A stretch of DNA of 33,790 bases from Candidatus Saccharibacteria bacterium RIFCSPHIGHO2_12_FULL_41_12 (GCA_001790445.1 MGCQ01000009.1:1-33790); one strand, 5' to 3'. Shown: positions 1 to 8,781, counted from the stretch's first letter. Numbers and translations: made by a program. Notes: generated from the sequence alone by a model not told the origin.

Positions 1-2
1 AA

Positions 3-392
3 GTTATTCAACCAACAGAAGACCCCAACAAAATACCTTTGGGTGAATCTGTAGCAGGGGTCAGTGATGAGATTTCTCCAGCTCAAATGTTCTTACAGGC
101 ACAGACAGAGGCCACAATCACTACACAAACTCTTGCTTTAGCTTCAATACAAGCCCCTTCACCAGAGGCAAATGAACCTCTTGTTTTGGGCATTAATAAT
201 CCTCAGACAAGCTCGAACATAAGTAATAGCTTTAATAATAATGCACCCACTAAAGATAAAGTTCAGAAAATAAGCACACCAGACACAAAACAGAATTATT
301 ATATGCTAGTGCTTATTCCCCCAATTGGTATACTATTATTAATTGCAATTAAATTGATAAGGGTCAGACTGTATGCCAAAGAAAAAAAGTAA
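3..392 (+). CDS. Hypothetical protein, 5'-truncated by window edge, C-terminal transmembrane helix
   Basis: The frame is open from base 3 through the listed TTG start at 39. The C-terminus has a hydrophobic helix (YYMLVLIPPIGILLLIAIKLI) followed by basic residues. Confidence 0.6.
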   Translation, partial: VIQPTEDPNKIPLGESVAGVSDEISPAQMFLQAQTEATITTQTLALASIQAPSPEANEPLVLGINNPQTSSNISNSFNNNAPTKDKVQKISTPDTKQNYYMLVLIPPIGILLLIAIKLIRVRLYAKEKK

Positions 393-915
393 TAAAAAGA
401 GTAAATCTTATAGTCAATCTTGGTTAATTAAATTATCTATATTTATTATTTTGCTAATAATATTAAAAATAACAGTAGGTTATATTGCTACGATCAGAGA
501 TAAAGCAAACTTCAAAAAAATAGAAAAAGATGTATTAACAGTTCAGTCTGAGTTGCAAAAGAAAAATCCACAAATTAATACGGTTGTTAATAGATATTGT
601 GAAGAAAGAAAATTTAAGTTTGATAGTCCCGAAAAATTTTGTACAGTGAAGATTAAGTCAGAAAGATCTTACAGTGAAGAAGAGTTATTAAAAAACACAC
701 AACTTAACAATGATGCAGTAATAAATTCAGGCTTTGTTCAAACACGCCAACCTGACTACAAAAACATTTTTTATACTGGTTCTGTCGAGAAGAAAAGCAA
801 TGGCGCATCATGTAGACTTGATTATGACTCAGATCTATCCTCTCTCAAGGAGAAAGTAGACAAGTATTACTTTAGCTTTTCTTGCACAAGAAAAGTACAC
901 AAATTTATATACTGA
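373..915 (+). CDS. Hypothetical membrane-anchored protein, N-terminal TM, Cys-containing extracytoplasmic domain
   Basis: 180-aa ORF overlapping the upstream ORF by 20 nt. Lys-rich N-terminus followed by a hydrophobic helix. Confidence 0.7.
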   Translation: MPKKKSNKKSKSYSQSWLIKLSIFIILLIILKITVGYIATIRDKANFKKIEKDVLTVQSELQKKNPQINTVVNRYCEERKFKFDSPEKFCTVKIKSERSYSEEELLKNTQLNNDAVINSGFVQTRQPDYKNIFYTGSVEKKSNGASCRLDYDSDLSSLKEKVDKYYFSFSCTRKVHKFIY

Positions 916-973
916 TCGGTCTCCGCGCCCAAGAACAATAATTGTTTAAACCTAAAGTGTATAATGGTTATGT

Positions 974-2716
974 ATGGATGAAAAAGACAAGACTCAGAAC
1001 AGTCTGAATAACGAGGATTTGCTGTTAACACAGGAGCAGAAAGAACGTCTCGCAGAAATGTTTGATGACGACAGTTTTCTTAAGAAAGAAGTGCCCAAAT
1101 CAGAGAATAGTAATTTATCAGAACAAACAGCCAAAACAGTGGTCAGTGCACCCCAAAACATAGAAGATGAGCCAAAAATAGAGATATTTACTAGATCGTA
1201 TAAAAAAACAGTACTAATAATCCTGGGGTTGATCATCCTTGTTGTTTTAACGGGTCTTTTCACGTATAAAATAATTAAAAACCCAAAGTTCCTAAATAGT
1301 ATTGGCCAGAAGTCTTCGCAAGCATCACCACTTGGCTTTCTTGCGAATACAAAGGGCAAAGAGGGTGGGAGACTGATTGTAAAAATAGATGATCAGGCAA
1401 CAGAAGTAAACTATTATTTAGTAGATAACCAGCTTTACCTCGAGATGATACCCAATGCAGATATTATCAATGAAAAGCTTTTGTATTTGTTTAACAAGGA
1501 CATAGAAAATCCTGAGAACAAGATAAAATCAAATGACGAGAAAGCAAATCTCATAAAAGTTAGTAAATATGTTAATTTTAACTTCACTAATATGTACGGC
1601 CTAGAAAGCCTAAACAATTATTCTCCAGATGACTTGTTTAGTCTATATTTACCCTTTGCCACAGGAGATATCTCTATTAAAGAACTTGGTGGTGCAGTTA
1701 ACGAAGAGTCGTCATTTTCATACAGGATATCTAAATTTATCAAAAGACCAAAGTGCCAACCGGCAGCACAGGACGTTAAGAACTATGTTTCCGACGATAG
1801 ATTAAATATTGGCTTATTTGCCCCCAAAGACAAAACAAACCAAGTCGATGCCAAAAATACTTTTCAACTAGACAACTCTAAGCTAAGCGAGTTGTCACAA
1901 AAGCTTGATGTGTATATAGATGAGTGCCTAGTTGACGGGTCAAATGTTGGGCAGTCTGATAAGAAAAATCTTCAAGATATTGCGAAGAAAAGATATGGTA
2001 GTTTACCGAAAGTTACAATAACAGTCGACAAGCAAAAGATTAATATTCAGACAGAACGACAGCTAGAAAACAACCAACCACCCATCAAACAGAACGTAGA
2101 ATTTGAGATATTACAAGCAGTACCTGCAACATCAGCCTATTCCCCGCAGACAGCCAAAAACAAATATTTGAATAGTCGAGTTGTTTCGTACGCACTTGCT
2201 TACGAAGAATGCAGAAACTCGCCAGTTGTTATTAGTGAGAGCCTTGAGAGTTATCACTACATGCTAGAGGACAAGGAGTATTCTTATCCAAGCGCTTTAG
2301 ATTCTGGGTATGTTTGTTTGACGACAGATAAAGCAACAGCTTCTGCTAGTTCAACAGAAAAAAGATCCTTAGACCTTACATTCAGCCTGCAGTTAACGAA
2401 AGAAAGTGAAGAAGAGAAAATGTTCCAAAAATATCACAATATTCGATATTATTTCGAACAGTCCTATAAAAAGAATAATCGATATCCCACAGAACAAGAA
2501 TTGGCAGGTGGTGCAGTTGACGGTGTTACAAAAGAGCTATACTCTCAAAACGTTAAGACAAAGGATGTAACAATGAGATTAGCCTACAAAGGACTGCCAG
2601 ATAAATGTGCATCAGACTGTAAAGATTACGAGCTAAGTTTGGAAATGTACTTCATTAGAACGAATAACCCAGTAACAATAAATAGCCACACGTTTTTTAA
2701 GAAAAGATCCGAGTGA
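974..2716 (+). CDS. Hypothetical single-pass membrane protein with large extracytoplasmic domain
   Basis: 580-aa ORF with a TM segment (TVLIILGLIILVVLTGLFTYKII). TATAAT at 960-965 lies 8 nt before the ATG. The C-terminal segment IRYYFEQSYKKNNRYPTEQEL resembles pilin/pseudopilin-type motifs. Confidence 0.85.
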   Translation: MDEKDKTQNSLNNEDLLLTQEQKERLAEMFDDDSFLKKEVPKSENSNLSEQTAKTVVSAPQNIEDEPKIEIFTRSYKKTVLIILGLIILVVLTGLFTYKIIKNPKFLNSIGQKSSQASPLGFLANTKGKEGGRLIVKIDDQATEVNYYLVDNQLYLEMIPNADIINEKLLYLFNKDIENPENKIKSNDEKANLIKVSKYVNFNFTNMYGLESLNNYSPDDLFSLYLPFATGDISIKELGGAVNEESSFSYRISKFIKRPKCQPAAQDVKNYVSDDRLNIGLFAPKDKTNQVDAKNTFQLDNSKLSELSQKLDVYIDECLVDGSNVGQSDKKNLQDIAKKRYGSLPKVTITVDKQKINIQTERQLENNQPPIKQNVEFEILQAVPATSAYSPQTAKNKYLNSRVVSYALAYEECRNSPVVISESLESYHYMLEDKEYSYPSALDSGYVCLTTDKATASASSTEKRSLDLTFSLQLTKESEEEKMFQKYHNIRYYFEQSYKKNNRYPTEQELAGGAVDGVTKELYSQNVKTKDVTMRLAYKGLPDKCASDCKDYELSLEMYFIRTNNPVTINSHTFFKKRSE

Positions 2717-2737
2717 CAGGGCCGAATCATTTAAAGA

Positions 2738-2782
2738 TAACCTGAGGTTAAGCTTGACATTAACCTGAGGTTCGAGTATACT
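2738..2782 (+). promoter_or_regulatory. Toxin-antitoxin promoter/operator: two AACCTGAGGTT palindromes with TTGACA-17-TATACT
   Basis: AACCTGAGGTT at 2739-2749 (13-bp TAACCTGAGGTTA at 2738-2750) and 2762-2772. -35 TTGACA 2754-2759, 17-bp spacer, -10 TATACT 2777-2782. Confidence 0.8.
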
Positions 2783-2788
2783 TACGTT

Positions 2789-3100
2789 ATGACATATCAG
2801 ACCAAAGAATCAGAATTAATTAGTGTACAACAGATCAGAGATGATCTAAATGGTTTTGTTGATGGGCTGGCAGAAGGAAAGAAATACACAATACTTCGCA
2901 GATCAAAAAAAATTGTCTCCGTCGCACGTGAGACAAATAAAAAACCAGAAAGCCATGCACCGGGCAGCCACGAATCTATAATGAGCTCGCTAGATCTTGC
3001 TTCTCAGGCCAGAAAGCAGGCAAAAGTTAGCCTAGATCCTAAAAAATCATACAAAGAGCTCTATTATGAAGATAAGGCCAAGCAATATGGTCTATCTTGA
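2789..3100 (+). CDS. Antitoxin (Phd/YefM-like candidate)
   Basis: 103-aa ORF with N-terminal 'ISVQQIRDDLNGFVDGLAEGKKYTILRRSKKIVSVAR', followed by an overlapping PIN-domain gene. Confidence 0.75.
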   Translation: MTYQTKESELISVQQIRDDLNGFVDGLAEGKKYTILRRSKKIVSVARETNKKPESHAPGSHESIMSSLDLASQARKQAKVSLDPKKSYKELYYEDKAKQYGLS

Positions 3101-3458
3101 TGCGAATATTCTGATCGAAATAGCCCTAGGTCGCAGCAGGTATAAGAAAATTGAAGAGTTGCTGTCTGTTCAAAGCAACACAGCTCTCAGCATACTCAGC
3201 GTTCATTTGTTGATATATTTTGGTTTAAAATCCGGGATAGACATAAAACTCCTTGAAGCCATAGCTGAAAAACATCAGATACTGGACGTAACATATGATG
3301 ACTATTTGTGGGCAAAGAAGAACTGCGTTAATAATGACTTTGAAGACGCCCTGCAGGTGGCCTGTGCTATTAGGAACGGAGCAACAAAGATCCTGACAAT
3401 TGACAGAGATATGGTAAAAAATTATGGGGATGTACTGAATTTCGAACTGATTAGGTAG
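3087..3458 (+). CDS. PIN-domain toxin (VapC-like)
   Basis: MVYLDANILIEIALG start, central acidic 'DFEDALQVACAIRNGATKILTIDRDM' typical of PIN nucleases. Start reassigned from 3066 to the ATG at 3087. Confidence 0.85.
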   Translation: MVYLDANILIEIALGRSRYKKIEELLSVQSNTALSILSVHLLIYFGLKSGIDIKLLEAIAEKHQILDVTYDDYLWAKKNCVNNDFEDALQVACAIRNGATKILTIDRDMVKNYGDVLNFELIR

Positions 3459-3472
3459 CTATTCATCGTGGG

Positions 3473-3532
3473 TCTTGTGAGATAATGGGTGCAGTGATTG
3501 AGAAATTGAATAAATATTATACCTACTCCTAA
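3473..3532 (+). pseudogene. Duplicated promoter and 12-codon remnant of the 5' end of the O-antigen-ligase-like gene
   Basis: TCTTGTGAGATAATGGG is identical to 6329-6345, followed by GTG ATT GAG AAA TTG AAT AAA TAT TAT ACC TAC TCC TAA (MIEKLNKYYTYS*) versus MIEKINKYYKYA at 6349. Confidence 0.7.
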
Positions 3533-3538
3533 CGATAG

Positions 3539-3567
3539 TTGACTATTCTTACATTTTATAGTACAAT
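3539..3567 (+). promoter_or_regulatory. Promoter TTGACT-17-TACAAT for the 3577 gene
   Basis: -35 TTGACT 3539-3544, -10 TACAAT 3562-3567, ATG at 3577. Confidence 0.65.
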
Positions 3568-3576
3568 AAGCTTAAT

Positions 3577-5250
3577 ATGACTACACAAGGTGCAAATCCA
3601 GAAGAATTCCCTACACAAAGGGAAGCAGTTATTCAAGAAGTAACGCTTGAATCTCGTGCTCCAGAAATCGTAATGCCCGATAATGACATGTGGCCCATGT
3701 TGTTAGATGATGAGGTGTATCGTTTTTCTGCTACTGAACAACTTCCACAACTAGTGCAAACTTTATCTGAACCAATCTCGCCTGCAACGCAAGACCAGAT
3801 TACCAATATATTTGCTCAAAACCCCGGTCAACGACGTAAGCCATGGACATGCACAGGAGGAGAGAATGGTTCTTACACCTTCGCTACCGAAGCCGATGAG
3901 GGACAAACAGACGAAGAAGGTATGAAGTGGTTATATCCTGGTATCAACTATACTTTTGACCAAAATGGTCGTTTAATCAAAAAAGAGCACATTGAAGGTG
4001 GGTCGTCTTATGATCGGGGAAGACCAAATTATCAAGAATTTCTCACTTATGATGATGAGGGATATCTTATCCAACGTGCTACATGGGCAAAGTATAGGCA
4101 TCCTACAGTTACTGACCGTTTTGATTACAAGGTCACTGCTGATGACACCAAAAGTCCTACAAAAATGACAAGAACCATAAAAATAATGGGTGCTAGCCAA
4201 GAAAATAAAGATAGTCGTCCGATGACTGTTGACCTTGCTAATTACGAAGAATGGATTGCAAAGAATCCCAATGGGTTCAAGGTATTAACAAAAAAAGAAC
4301 TTAAGCCGCAAGCATTGCAGATAAAAGATTTCTCAGTTAGTGAGCGTAGAAAAGGCATATTATTTACTGATCCTGAACAATTAGAACACGCCCTAGTGAT
4401 GTATGGGGAAGGTAATTATCCAGCGCCAGGAGGAGAAACAGCACTTGAATTTAACGAACAAGTATTCGCAGAAAAATCTAGCCAAGCGGGTGAGTTATTT
4501 TCCCTATTTACTCGTCGTGGTGATATGGGTGAATTTGTACAAGCTAGAATAATGAACAACGTACAAACGAAATGGGAAGCAGTTCAAAAATCCAGAAAAT
4601 CTGACGTGTGCGAAAGTGTGCACTTTTCTTTTGATTATGATGGGGCCGGACATTTTCATAAAAGTTCTGGCGAAGTAGAAATTACTAAAAATGGTCTCGA
4701 ACTGACACTTGGCGCAGCTTATGTTGGCGACAAGGTAGAAGACCAGTTAGCAAGTGCTATGCGTAAAAAGCGCGGGCTGCGTTCTGCAACTATAGAAATT
4801 CCTGTGAATCAAACCGAGCAAGATGGATACTTCATGGTAGATGTGAGAGCAGTGTGTGATCAGCTTGGGATACTTGTCACAGATGAAGATATAAGTAATT
4901 ATTTACAAAAATACGCAGACTCTAGTCTAACTGACCGTATCGAAAGACAGAATGGGGGACAACCAACGCTCTGGCAAGATGATAAAACTGGGGTTAGTGT
5001 GATGCTGGTTACGCAAAGAATAGATCAAGACCTCAGGGTAGGTTTAGATGAACTTTTTGACCACGATAGGACGTCAATATGGGGTCCACTACCAAAAGAG
5101 ATCCTGCACATAAGTGATGACAAAAGAAACACACCACGAATTAGGGTGACTGTAAAACCTTCTGGAGATCCTTTTGACGAGGAGACTACCAAACGAACTG
5201 ACGAAATTGTGGGAGATTACATGAGCTGGCTTGAACAAGCAACTGCTTAA
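3577..5250 (+). CDS. Hypothetical protein, no recognised family
   Basis: 557-aa ORF with well-formed promoter; no signal peptide or TM seen. Confidence 0.85.
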   Translation: MTTQGANPEEFPTQREAVIQEVTLESRAPEIVMPDNDMWPMLLDDEVYRFSATEQLPQLVQTLSEPISPATQDQITNIFAQNPGQRRKPWTCTGGENGSYTFATEADEGQTDEEGMKWLYPGINYTFDQNGRLIKKEHIEGGSSYDRGRPNYQEFLTYDDEGYLIQRATWAKYRHPTVTDRFDYKVTADDTKSPTKMTRTIKIMGASQENKDSRPMTVDLANYEEWIAKNPNGFKVLTKKELKPQALQIKDFSVSERRKGILFTDPEQLEHALVMYGEGNYPAPGGETALEFNEQVFAEKSSQAGELFSLFTRRGDMGEFVQARIMNNVQTKWEAVQKSRKSDVCESVHFSFDYDGAGHFHKSSGEVEITKNGLELTLGAAYVGDKVEDQLASAMRKKRGLRSATIEIPVNQTEQDGYFMVDVRAVCDQLGILVTDEDISNYLQKYADSSLTDRIERQNGGQPTLWQDDKTGVSVMLVTQRIDQDLRVGLDELFDHDRTSIWGPLPKEILHISDDKRNTPRIRVTVKPSGDPFDEETTKRTDEIVGDYMSWLEQATA

Positions 5251-5360
5251 AAACTAGCAAGTTTATTTATTGATAGATTCTACAAAACAACGCAGAGAAC
5301 CAATCTTGTGAGACAGGTGGATTTTATAGGGCAAAAACTAGCAAGGTTATTATATTGATC
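5249..5360 (+). repeat. Pair of ~28-bp imperfect direct repeats (AAAAACTAGCAAG...)
   Basis: 5249-5276 aaaaactagcaagtttatttattgatag and 5333-5360 aaaaactagcaaggttattatattgatc, 84 bp apart. The second copy carries the candidate -35 TTGATC of the next gene. Confidence 0.75.
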
Positions 5361-5389
5361 AATTAACAACAATGTGATAACATAGCGTA

Positions 5390-6286
5390 ATGACAGGAGA
5401 ACGTGGTTTTGAAACAAGTGGTGGCTCAGCACCAGCAGAGATCCAGCCCGCAAATGGGAGGACTGTACATGAGTTGTATCAAAGAATACTCGAGCTAGAA
5501 CCAAAAGAAGCCGGTGTGGCAGAAGTTTTTCTTATCCCAGGAGATGACAGGCGCCTTGTTTTAGACGAGACAACTGAAAGGACGCAACATTTAGTAAATG
5601 CCCCTGCTGCTATAACACTAATTGACTCCGAACAAAATGAAACCCGCTACGTGATTACCCCTATGTGGCGCAGTAAAGTTATTTCCCGAAAGAGCGTTTC
5701 ACCAGATGGGGAATCTCAAACACAAAGGATAGATGAAACCCCAGTTTCAGAAGAAGAAGCACAGGGTTTACTTGAGCTCATTGAAAACGCAGAGATACAA
5801 CCGGTTACGCAAGAAACCATGCAAGCTCTATGCGAATTTGCTAGGGGAGAACTAACAGGTGAAGGGGTCATTGATGGTGGCAGTTTCAGGAATCGACAGT
5901 ATAAACAAAGCACAGGTGGCGTATGGTCTGTAACTGAGTGGTCGGATTTACCACTTACAGAAGGTAGCAAAAAACAAATTTTAATTTCTCAAAGTGGGCT
6001 ATGTGTTGGGACAGACGATGGAGAAAAACCAAAGCATAGATATGTTAGCTACGCGATAACCCCTGACCCAGAGAGAGATGGTCGTCTTGAGATGAATAGA
6101 CGCACAATAGCTGACTTCGGTGCCTACTCTAATGCAGGAGGTCCCCCCGCTCTACGAGAAGATTCTCCTGTGTCAGAAAGAGAGGCACGAAAACTACTTG
6201 CAGCAGTAGCAACTGCTGAGCAAGAAGCAGTCAAAGGCGAGAGGCTCGTAATTGTTAACCTCAAAACTGGGAGATTTGTTTTCTAG
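5390..6286 (+). CDS. Hypothetical protein with two related internal segments
   Basis: 298-aa ORF. 'RYVITP...DETPVSEEEAQGLLELIENAE' and 'RYVSYAITP...EDSPVSEREARKLLAAVATAE' are similar. TTGATC-17-TAACAT ends 6 nt before the ATG. Confidence 0.8.
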   Translation: MTGERGFETSGGSAPAEIQPANGRTVHELYQRILELEPKEAGVAEVFLIPGDDRRLVLDETTERTQHLVNAPAAITLIDSEQNETRYVITPMWRSKVISRKSVSPDGESQTQRIDETPVSEEEAQGLLELIENAEIQPVTQETMQALCEFARGELTGEGVIDGGSFRNRQYKQSTGGVWSVTEWSDLPLTEGSKKQILISQSGLCVGTDDGEKPKHRYVSYAITPDPERDGRLEMNRRTIADFGAYSNAGGPPALREDSPVSEREARKLLAAVATAEQEAVKGERLVIVNLKTGRFVF

Positions 6287-6348
6287 ATAGAAAAAGATTA
6301 AAAATACAAAGAGCAGGCCAATATCTCGTCTTGTGAGATAATGGGGTG

Positions 6349-7800
6349 ATGATTGAGAAAATAAACAAATATTATAAATATGCGATGGTTGGGCTTTTTG
6401 TTTATATGCCTTTTCATATTTTTCTTAGCCAGTGGTTGAGTACTTTTACTGGCGGGCTGGACTTTTGGAAGATTGGGAAGGATGTTTTTGCTTGGTTACT
6501 TCTTATTTTTGGCTCAATTTTAGTGATCTGGGCCAAAAAAACAAACAAATTATTTTGGGTACTTTGGGGGTTATTGTTGGCATATACGGCAATTCACGCG
6601 ATCTTGTTTGTTACGACTAATCAACCGACAAAAACAGGGGTGCTGGCGATGGTTTATAACACGCGACTGATGTGGTTTGTTCTGATTGGCTACAATCTGA
6701 GCCTTTTGACCAAAAATAAGGGTGAACTAATCAAGCAATTTACCAAATATCTGCTGATTGTGTCTACAATTGTCTGCGTAGTTGGGCTGTTGCAGTGGAT
6801 TTTGCCAAAAGATATAATGACGCATTTTGGCTACTCGTTAGAGCGGGGCGTCAAGCCAGCATTTTTCATCGATGATAAGCCAGATTTGCCTAGGGTAATG
6901 TCCACCATTCGTGATCCGAATTCTCTGGGCGCATTCCTAATCTTGCCAATATTGCTACTGCTCAATCTCCTAATAAAAAACTGGACTATGGTCTCCTCAA
7001 GACAAAAACTGGCTTCTACGCCGAGATCGAGCAACCAGAATAGATTAAACCTCGAGCAACGTGTCCAGACACGCCTTACTCGGTTTTCTCAATTCTACTC
7101 TACTCGAATCAACAGCCTAAAAACACAATTTTTATCTCAAGGAGACCATGCTGACAAAAAAATGATGCTCAGCGGAATTTTGCTACTCCATTTATTAATA
7201 TTATTCCTGACATTTTCAAGAAGCGCATGGTTGGCAATGATAATAGCTGGCGGGCTGCATCTGGGGCTGACCTACAAAAAACAAATCATAAAATACGCTG
7301 TTGCCTATAAATACATAATTATAGCTTTAGTATTGATGTTTGGGCTGTTCACATTTGTCATGCGTGACCAATATATAGTCCAAAACGTTCTGCTCCATAG
7401 TGATGAAAACACCAAACTCCAAGATTCAAACTCTCTGCACGTTACCCAAATAGAAAAGGGCCTAAGTGGCATAGCAAAACAACCCCTGGGTCACGGCCCT
7501 AGCACCGCCGGTCTTGTATCCACACGTTTGCCAACGGGGGGGCTGCTAACAGAGAATTATTTCGTGCAAATTGGTTACGAAGTAGGGGGACTTGGTGTAG
7601 CAGTATTCTTGGGCTGGCTAGGCTGCCTGCTATGGCTACTACGAAAACACACAATCATAATTGTCACATTAATCGGTCTCATAGCCATGAACCTCCTCCT
7701 CCACATCTGGTCCAACGAAGCCGTCGCAGCCAGCGTATTTATATTCATCGGCCTATTACTTTACGATACCAAAAGTAAAAATCCTGCGAAAAGTTCTTAG
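6349..7800 (+). CDS. O-antigen ligase/polymerase-like polytopic membrane protein (Wzy_C-type)
   Basis: Multi-TM ORF with 'LILFLTFSRSAWLAMIIAGGLHL' and 'GHGPSTAG...ENYFVQIGYEVGGLGV', typical of the Wzy/O-antigen ligase superfamily. ATG at 6349 preferred over GTG at 6346. Confidence 0.85.
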   Translation: MIEKINKYYKYAMVGLFVYMPFHIFLSQWLSTFTGGLDFWKIGKDVFAWLLLIFGSILVIWAKKTNKLFWVLWGLLLAYTAIHAILFVTTNQPTKTGVLAMVYNTRLMWFVLIGYNLSLLTKNKGELIKQFTKYLLIVSTIVCVVGLLQWILPKDIMTHFGYSLERGVKPAFFIDDKPDLPRVMSTIRDPNSLGAFLILPILLLLNLLIKNWTMVSSRQKLASTPRSSNQNRLNLEQRVQTRLTRFSQFYSTRINSLKTQFLSQGDHADKKMMLSGILLLHLLILFLTFSRSAWLAMIIAGGLHLGLTYKKQIIKYAVAYKYIIIALVLMFGLFTFVMRDQYIVQNVLLHSDENTKLQDSNSLHVTQIEKGLSGIAKQPLGHGPSTAGLVSTRLPTGGLLTENYFVQIGYEVGGLGVAVFLGWLGCLLWLLRKHTIIIVTLIGLIAMNLLLHIWSNEAVAASVFIFIGLLLYDTKSKNPAKSS

Positions 7801-8760
7801 TTTTTTAGCATCCGGCGGCAGGTCATTTGTGATGATTGTTTTTAAATAAGCTTTATCAACAACTGAGGTCCTTTGAATTGTTCTTCGTTCTTTCAGCTTT
7901 TTTGGGAATAATCTAACAAACATTAACCAACCCTTAAATGCAGACACAAAATTACCTTTGAGCGAGGAACTGATAAATATCGATAGGTAAGCAATAGAAA
8001 ATCGGATATAAATCCCCAAAAACATACTGCGCGGGACGTTTTTGACCAAAATTAGAGGATAATTCTTGAAAGTTTGATATGTGGCAAACCCAGATATTTT
8101 AGAACTTGTAGCGCCTTGAATATGAAAAGCCACCGCTTTTGGCGTAAACAGTATTTTGTAGCCCGCTAATTGGGCACGAAATGAGATGTCGATATCTTCA
8201 TAGTAGGCAAAGAAATCTTCGTCAAACAGACCAATTTTGCGCAGCATAGAGGCTCTGTACAGGCTGGCACCGCCACTGGCGCCAAATACTGGTTCAATAG
8301 CTGTTCTGTGGGTCTCTGACACCAGCAGATCCCTATCTCTTGGATAAGGTAGCCCCCAACTGGTATAGATGTCACCCGTGCTGTCAATGTGTTTTTTGTC
8401 TATTTTTTGGAAGAAACAGGTAATTATCCCCGTATTTTTGTTATCATCAAGAACTTTGACGAGTTGTTCTAGCCAGTCTTTTTTAGCAATAGCGTCGTTG
8501 TTGAATAGGGCAACTGCATCAAACCCATTATCAAGCGCATATCGAATACCAGTGTTCACCCCACCAGCAAAACCTAGATTTTCAGTATTTTCTATCAACT
8601 GAACATCTTTGTTCTTTCTAACAATTTCAACTGATTTGTCTGAAGATGCGTTGTCGACGACAATAATTTTGCATGGATAAGATTGCTCCAAAAGAGAGGT
8701 TAAAGATTCTTGCAAATACTTCTCACCATTCAGATTAGGGATAACAACGGCTACTTTCAT
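7756..8760 (-). CDS. GT2 family glycosyltransferase (rhamnosyltransferase-like)
   Basis: MKVAVVIPNLNG...IIVVDNASSDKS...FNNDA...DEDFFAYYEDIDISFR motifs. The second Met (8760) fits the -10 on the minus strand. Confidence 0.9.
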   Translation of the reverse strand: MKVAVVIPNLNGEKYLQESLTSLLEQSYPCKIIVVDNASSDKSVEIVRKNKDVQLIENTENLGFAGGVNTGIRYALDNGFDAVALFNNDAIAKKDWLEQLVKVLDDNKNTGIITCFFQKIDKKHIDSTGDIYTSWGLPYPRDRDLLVSETHRTAIEPVFGASGGASLYRASMLRKIGLFDEDFFAYYEDIDISFRAQLAGYKILFTPKAVAFHIQGATSSKISGFATYQTFKNYPLILVKNVPRSMFLGIYIRFSIAYLSIFISSSLKGNFVSAFKGWLMFVRLFPKKLKERRTIQRTSVVDKAYLKTIITNDLPPDAKKLRTFRRIFTFGIVK

Positions 8761-8781
8761 GTTCATCTATTATATTCTATA

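Noticed and set aside
994-1359. 121-aa minus-strand ORF antisense to the 974..2716 gene
   Set aside because: Lies fully inside a convincing plus-strand CDS; no promoter, SD or recognisable domain. The same reasoning applies to the other fully embedded antisense ORFs (e.g. 5716..5970, 8997..9320, 14493..14777, 23225..23611, 31585..32013, 32101..32475).
5280-5504. 74-aa minus-strand ORF over the orphan intergenic region
   Set aside because: Covers direct repeats and the plus-strand promoter/start; low-complexity translation with no support.
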